Below are positions 14,722-16,899 of a stretch of DNA of 16,899 nucleotides, one piece after another. The stretch's first letter is position 1; each line of letters starts with the position of its first letter. Made by a program: the position numbers and the translations under genes. The notes beneath the pieces were generated by a model that was not told the origin of the DNA, ran no database searches, and saw only the letters and a list, made by a program, of their open reading frames with translations. Source of the stretch: Bacillota bacterium (GTDB lineage: Bacteria > Bacillota > Clostridia > Acetivibrionales > JANLFN01); NCBI GenBank assembly GCA_023397675.1, contig JAEWTV010000126.1, positions 1-16,899 on the forward strand. The letters are read 5' to 3'.

Positions 14722-15534
14722 ATGTGCTTTAAAGATGGAAAGGTTGAAAAGTCGGACAATTATGGTTTTATTCTTTCAGATTCTAAGGTTGAAAAAATGT
14801 ATCCGTTATACTATCACAATGTGTATATTTTTAATAGTGTTAAAGCATGGATTGTAGAGGGGGAATGGAATGAAAGTAAGCTAGAAGATGATATAGTTTA
14901 TTTGTTAAAAGTCAAAAAGAAACCGGAGCCTGAATATATCGTACGCAATAGTCCGCTTATTTTGCTTGATGAGTCAATAATAGAAGATGGATTACCCAAA
15001 GTACTCAAGGCAGCCTATGCCGGGAAATTGACCATTGATGAGTATATTATGTTAATTCAAAACATTGCACATGCTCGTAAATTATTATATATATTACCTG
15101 TAGAAATTGATATGAATGGTATTGAATCTGGTGTTTCAATATGCCTACATTCAATGGAGGAAAGTGATGAACCAGATTCTCTTGTAAGGAAAATGATTTC
15201 TACCGAGGAAATAAAGCAACTTACAGATGATGAAAGAAGAATTTATAACAAAATCTGTAAATATAGAGATAACAATATTAAGATGTTTGCAATAAATAGA
15301 AGAATGTACTTAACAGCGTTATCAAAACAAGATATGGCGGGAATGTATCAGTGCGAAATCAAACGCTTTAACTTATTCGATGAAGAAATGGCTCAAGCAG
15401 TAGCTACTTTTTTTAAGCGTTTATCAAATGCTGATCGTGTAACTTTCAACCACCTATTCAAAAAAATGTGGGAAAATAGAAGCTCATCTGAGGACCTACA
15501 AAAAACCGAATCAATCTCTGGATTGAAAAACTGA
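14722..15534 (+). CDS. Middle segment of the broken KAP-type NTPase
   Basis: A 270-residue open frame that most likely is not an independent gene. Its first Met lies inside a hydrophobic helix (FSFIAFVMCF) whose earlier part is encoded in the same frame back to about 14650, and no ribosome binding site precedes the ATG at 14722. The content is mostly helical, with a segment rich in acidic and basic residues (MEESDEPDSLVRKMISTEEIKQLTDDE) and no catalytic motif of its own, as expected for the helical effector or sensor region following a KAP NTPase domain. The last residues after about 15505 (TESISGLKN) are out of the ancestral frame. If translated alone it would need re-initiation. Confidence 0.55.
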   Translation: MCFKDGKVEKSDNYGFILSDSKVEKMYPLYYHNVYIFNSVKAWIVEGEWNESKLEDDIVYLLKVKKKPEPEYIVRNSPLILLDESIIEDGLPKVLKAAYAGKLTIDEYIMLIQNIAHARKLLYILPVEIDMNGIESGVSICLHSMEESDEPDSLVRKMISTEEIKQLTDDERRIYNKICKYRDNNIKMFAINRRMYLTALSKQDMAGMYQCEIKRFNLFDEEMAQAVATFFKRLSNADRVTFNHLFKKMWENRSSSEDLQKTESISGLKN

Positions 15535-15680
15535 AAAAAGAATTATTAAAAAGCAGAGAAGAAGAACTTAAAAGAAAGCATCAGTTACAGGCTGCACTTA
15601 GCGAGACTCTTATCGGAATTATAAATTCAACTATTGAAAAGATTAAGTCATTAATTAACACAGAAAGTATAAATAGCTAA
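15519..15680 (+). other. Coiled-coil C-terminal tail of the broken NTPase
   Basis: This short stretch is too small to stand out as a gene but codes well in its frame: WIEKLKKELLKSREEELKRK, then a hydrophobic-patterned helix with ALSETLIGIINSTIEKIKSL, ending in TAA at 15678-15680. The heptad-like charge pattern suggests a coiled coil. It has no start codon or RBS of its own and joins the preceding ORF if one A is added to the A run at 15500-15505. Confidence 0.6.
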
Positions 15681-15744
15681 ATTGTTATATGGCTTGCATT
15701 TAATGCAACTGCAACACCTATATTGTAAAGGAGTCAAAAAACAA

Positions 15745-16245
15745 GTGATTGAGTTAATTTTTAAGTATTCGCAAGCTGAATATGTTAAATCTTATAGACA
15801 GTATTTAATAGCAAGTAAAACTATAAGTATTCCAAACATAATCATTTTAGTTTTGGCAATTGCTTTTTCAACTGCCTTTGCAATTTTATCTAAACTGGAT
15901 ACTTGGAGTGTTGCCTTATTAGTAACTTGTTTTTTTCTATTATTAATAGGATTTATATTATATTTTCTTACACCTATTCATGTTTTTAAGAGTACTGCTA
16001 AGTTTCATGAAGAATATTATTTGGCTTTTTCTGCTGAAATAATAAGATTCAAGACAGCAACCATAGATTCTGAATTAGCTTGGGAAACATATAAAAAAAT
16101 TTGGGACAATAAGGATTTCTATTTCTTAATCCAACACCCCAAAGTATATACAGTAATTCCTAAAAGAGCATTCTTAAATGAAGAAGCAATGCAAAACTTT
16201 GAGAGACTTGCTGCATCTAAATTGAAAGAATTTAAGCACATTTAA
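15745..16245 (+). CDS. YcxB-like membrane protein
   Basis: Small membrane protein with a C-terminal YcxB-like domain. I start at GTG 15745, preceded by AAAGGAG at 15727-15733 (spacing 11, somewhat long); the longer reading from an ATG at 15682 has no RBS and adds residues that do not fit the family. The 166-residue protein has a short cytoplasmic N-terminus (IELIFKYSQAEYVKSYRQY), two membrane helices at about 30-49 and 55-77, then a soluble domain whose motif FYFLIQHPKVYTVIPKRAF at 125-143 is the YcxB signature. Such proteins are common and poorly understood in Firmicutes. It starts 64 bases after the NTPase tail, but nothing ties its function to that gene. Confidence 0.75.
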   Translation: MIELIFKYSQAEYVKSYRQYLIASKTISIPNIIILVLAIAFSTAFAILSKLDTWSVALLVTCFFLLLIGFILYFLTPIHVFKSTAKFHEEYYLAFSAEIIRFKTATIDSELAWETYKKIWDNKDFYFLIQHPKVYTVIPKRAFLNEEAMQNFERLAASKLKEFKHI

Positions 16246-16286
16246 TACAATTGACAAAAATTGATATTACAGAATGTTGAGGGAAA

Positions 16287-16688
16287 ATGAAAAAATTAAT
16301 TTTAATTATGTTGCCAATTGTGATCTTTGTAACAGGATGTAGTAATTCAAGCTACAGTTCCTTTGAAGACAAATTTGAGAAGCTATATTATCAAGTAGCT
16401 TCCGTAATTGATATCGAGCATGCATATGATTCAGTCAAAAAATTACAATCAGAAAACAATATCCAGGATGTTGAAGAAATGAAAAACTTACTGGATACAA
16501 TAAAGGGTAATGTGCCGACAAGTAGTAAGGATGACTTTAAACAGTTGGAAGTACAATACGAGGGCATTTCTTTTTTACAGGGTACATATAGCAGATGGGA
16601 TAGTCTGACTAATGATGAAAAAAGAAAGTTCAACACAGAACTATGGAGAGCCTACGATTTATATAGGGATCATGAGAAAGTAAAATAG
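16287..16688 (+). CDS. Putative lipoprotein (hypothetical)
   Basis: No family recognised. A 133-residue protein whose ATG follows GAGGGA at close spacing. Residues 1-17 form a lipoprotein signal: MKK, a hydrophobic core (LILIMLPIVIFV), then TGC with C18 as the lipidation site. The mature part is soluble and mainly helical, with many Lys/Glu and a C-terminal region SRWDSLTNDEKRKFNTELW, then AYDLYRDHE. It would sit on the outer surface of the membrane. It lies 41 bases after the YcxB-like gene and is followed by a terminator, so these two genes may form one short unit. Confidence 0.72.
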   Translation: MKKLILIMLPIVIFVTGCSNSSYSSFEDKFEKLYYQVASVIDIEHAYDSVKKLQSENNIQDVEEMKNLLDTIKGNVPTSSKDDFKQLEVQYEGISFLQGTYSRWDSLTNDEKRKFNTELWRAYDLYRDHEKVK

Positions 16689-16710
16689 GTTTTAGATGAA
16701 TTAGAATTTG

Positions 16711-16743
16711 AAAGTGTTATCTTATTTAAGGGTAACACTTTTT
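16711..16743 (+). terminator. Rho-independent terminator after the lipoprotein gene
   Basis: AAAGTGTTA (16711-16719) pairs with TAACACTTT (16733-16741) around a 13-base loop, with the T-run reaching 16743. It separates the accessory genes from the insertion element to the right. Confidence 0.8.
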
Positions 16744-16802
16744 ATTGTGTGACAACCTCCGGCTATGCCGGCGGATAAAAAGGCTTTAGCTCTGAACAAA
16801 AA

Positions 16803-16855
16803 CTCCTATGATATAATGCAGGCGACTGACAATCGCAAGACAATAAACATAGGAG
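16803..16855 (+). promoter_or_regulatory. IS200 leader: extended -10 and RBS-masking inverted repeat
   Basis: CTCCTATG at 16803-16810 is the reverse complement of CATAGGAG at 16848-16855, which contains the core of the tnpA ribosome binding site (AGGAGGTG 16851-16858). An extended -10, TG-A-TATAAT at 16809-16817, lies between the two arms, and a small GCGA/TCGC hairpin (16822-16836) follows. Transcripts from this promoter would lack the first arm, while read-through from outside would carry both and hide the RBS. Confidence 0.55.
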
Positions 16856-16862
16856 GTGTCGT

Positions 16863-16899
16863 ATGAGTAACGACATAGAGAGCTTATCACACACAAAAT
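16863..16899 (+). CDS. tnpA: IS200/IS605 family transposase TnpA (N-terminal fragment)
   Basis: The first 12 codons of a gene cut by the window edge, reading MSNDIESLSHTK with the next base t, compatible with Trp. The SLSHTKW pattern at this position is characteristic of IS200-type Y1 transposases, which continue with a KYHIVF-type strand. A strong RBS, AGGAGGTG, lies 4 bases ahead. The catalytic HUH and Tyr motifs are beyond the window, so intactness is unknown. Confidence 0.75.
   Translation, partial: MSNDIESLSHTK

Larger units (their letters stand above)
13769..15680 (+). pseudogene. KAP-type P-loop NTPase gene broken by two frameshifts
   Basis: Three consecutive reading-frame segments on one strand read as a single protein of about 637 residues. 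Segment 1 (13769 to about 14653) carries the NTPase core. Its frame closes at 14660-14662, but coding sense continues in another frame from about 14650 with LIKHGLDGELDKYLFSFIAF, joined smoothly to the ORF around 14722. The second break is at a run of six A at 15500-15505: one extra A would continue EDLQKNRINLWIEKLKK in the third frame, which stays open to TAA at 15678-15680. Both breaks equal the loss of one base. The inner pieces have no ribosome binding site. Either the gene is a pseudogene or the assembly has two single-base errors. No standard slippery heptamer in the right frame supports programmed shifting. Confidence 0.75.
16751..16899 (+). mobile_element. IS200/IS605-type element, left end (truncated by window)
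   Basis: The left end of an IS200-like element begins shortly after the terminator. It shows the typical subterminal imperfect hairpin CCTCCGGCTATGCCGGCGG at 16756-16774: CCGGC/GCCGG with a TAT loop, one mismatch, then two more pairs. A tnpA start follows at 16863. IS200 elements have no terminal inverted repeats and move as single-stranded DNA through a tyrosine (Y1) transposase that recognises such hairpins. The exact left cleavage site cannot be fixed; the boundary lies between about 16740 and 16755. The right end is outside the window. Confidence 0.8.

Noticed and set aside
15682..15744. Longer start of the YcxB-like protein at ATG 15682
   Set aside because: It begins one base after the NTPase tail stop with no RBS; the AAAGGAG before GTG 15745 and the family N-terminus favour the shorter form.

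Overview
The window looks like a chromosomal segment of a low-GC, anaerobic, endospore-forming clostridium. The gene order RNase G - rplU - prp - rpmA - obgE - yhbY, the L27 N-terminal extension with its Prp protease, a spore-cortex-type LysM/GH18 protein, a DUF4364 protein and a glgC-glgD pair all fit a Ruminiclostridium/Clostridium cellulolyticum-like organism. The genus is inference; the clostridial assignment is firm. Several starts are TTG or GTG, each chosen here from its ribosome binding site.

Positions 1-4693 are a conserved information-processing block on the + strand: RNase E/G, a probable L21 leader RNA, L21, the Prp cysteine protease, L27, a terminator, then ObgE, YhbY and a small lipoprotein. 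The theme is 50S subunit production: L21 and L27 are 50S proteins, Prp trims L27, ObgE and YhbY act in 50S assembly, and RNase G processes RNA. Positions 4694-7581 hold a convergent DUF4364 gene (- strand), a divergent short QueG-like double [4Fe-4S] protein, and a two-LysM GH18 protein of the YaaH/SleL type, closed by a hairpin. Positions 7604-12088 carry an LtaS-like polyglycerolphosphate synthase with a good promoter, then translationally coupled glgC and glgD (glycogen synthesis), ending in a strong terminator.

From about 12100 onward the DNA is visibly more A+T rich and the genes are accessory: a HEPN-like protein, a multi-pass membrane protein, a KAP-type P-loop NTPase, a YcxB-like membrane protein and a lipoprotein. 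An IS200/IS605-type element then enters at the right edge and only the first 12 codons of its tnpA are present. The NTPase appears to be one gene of about 637 residues broken by two single-base frameshifts, so its two long reading frames and an unannotated coiled-coil tail belong together.

The most interesting region is 12238-15680. A HEPN-like (putative RNase) gene, a membrane protein and a KAP-type NTPase lie side by side on one strand, which resembles a defence module. That role is inference, and the NTPase may be inactive. Other points worth attention are the repeat arms inside the L21 leader, a Ser where LtaS normally has its Thr nucleophile, and an IS200 leader whose RBS can be sequestered only in read-through transcripts.
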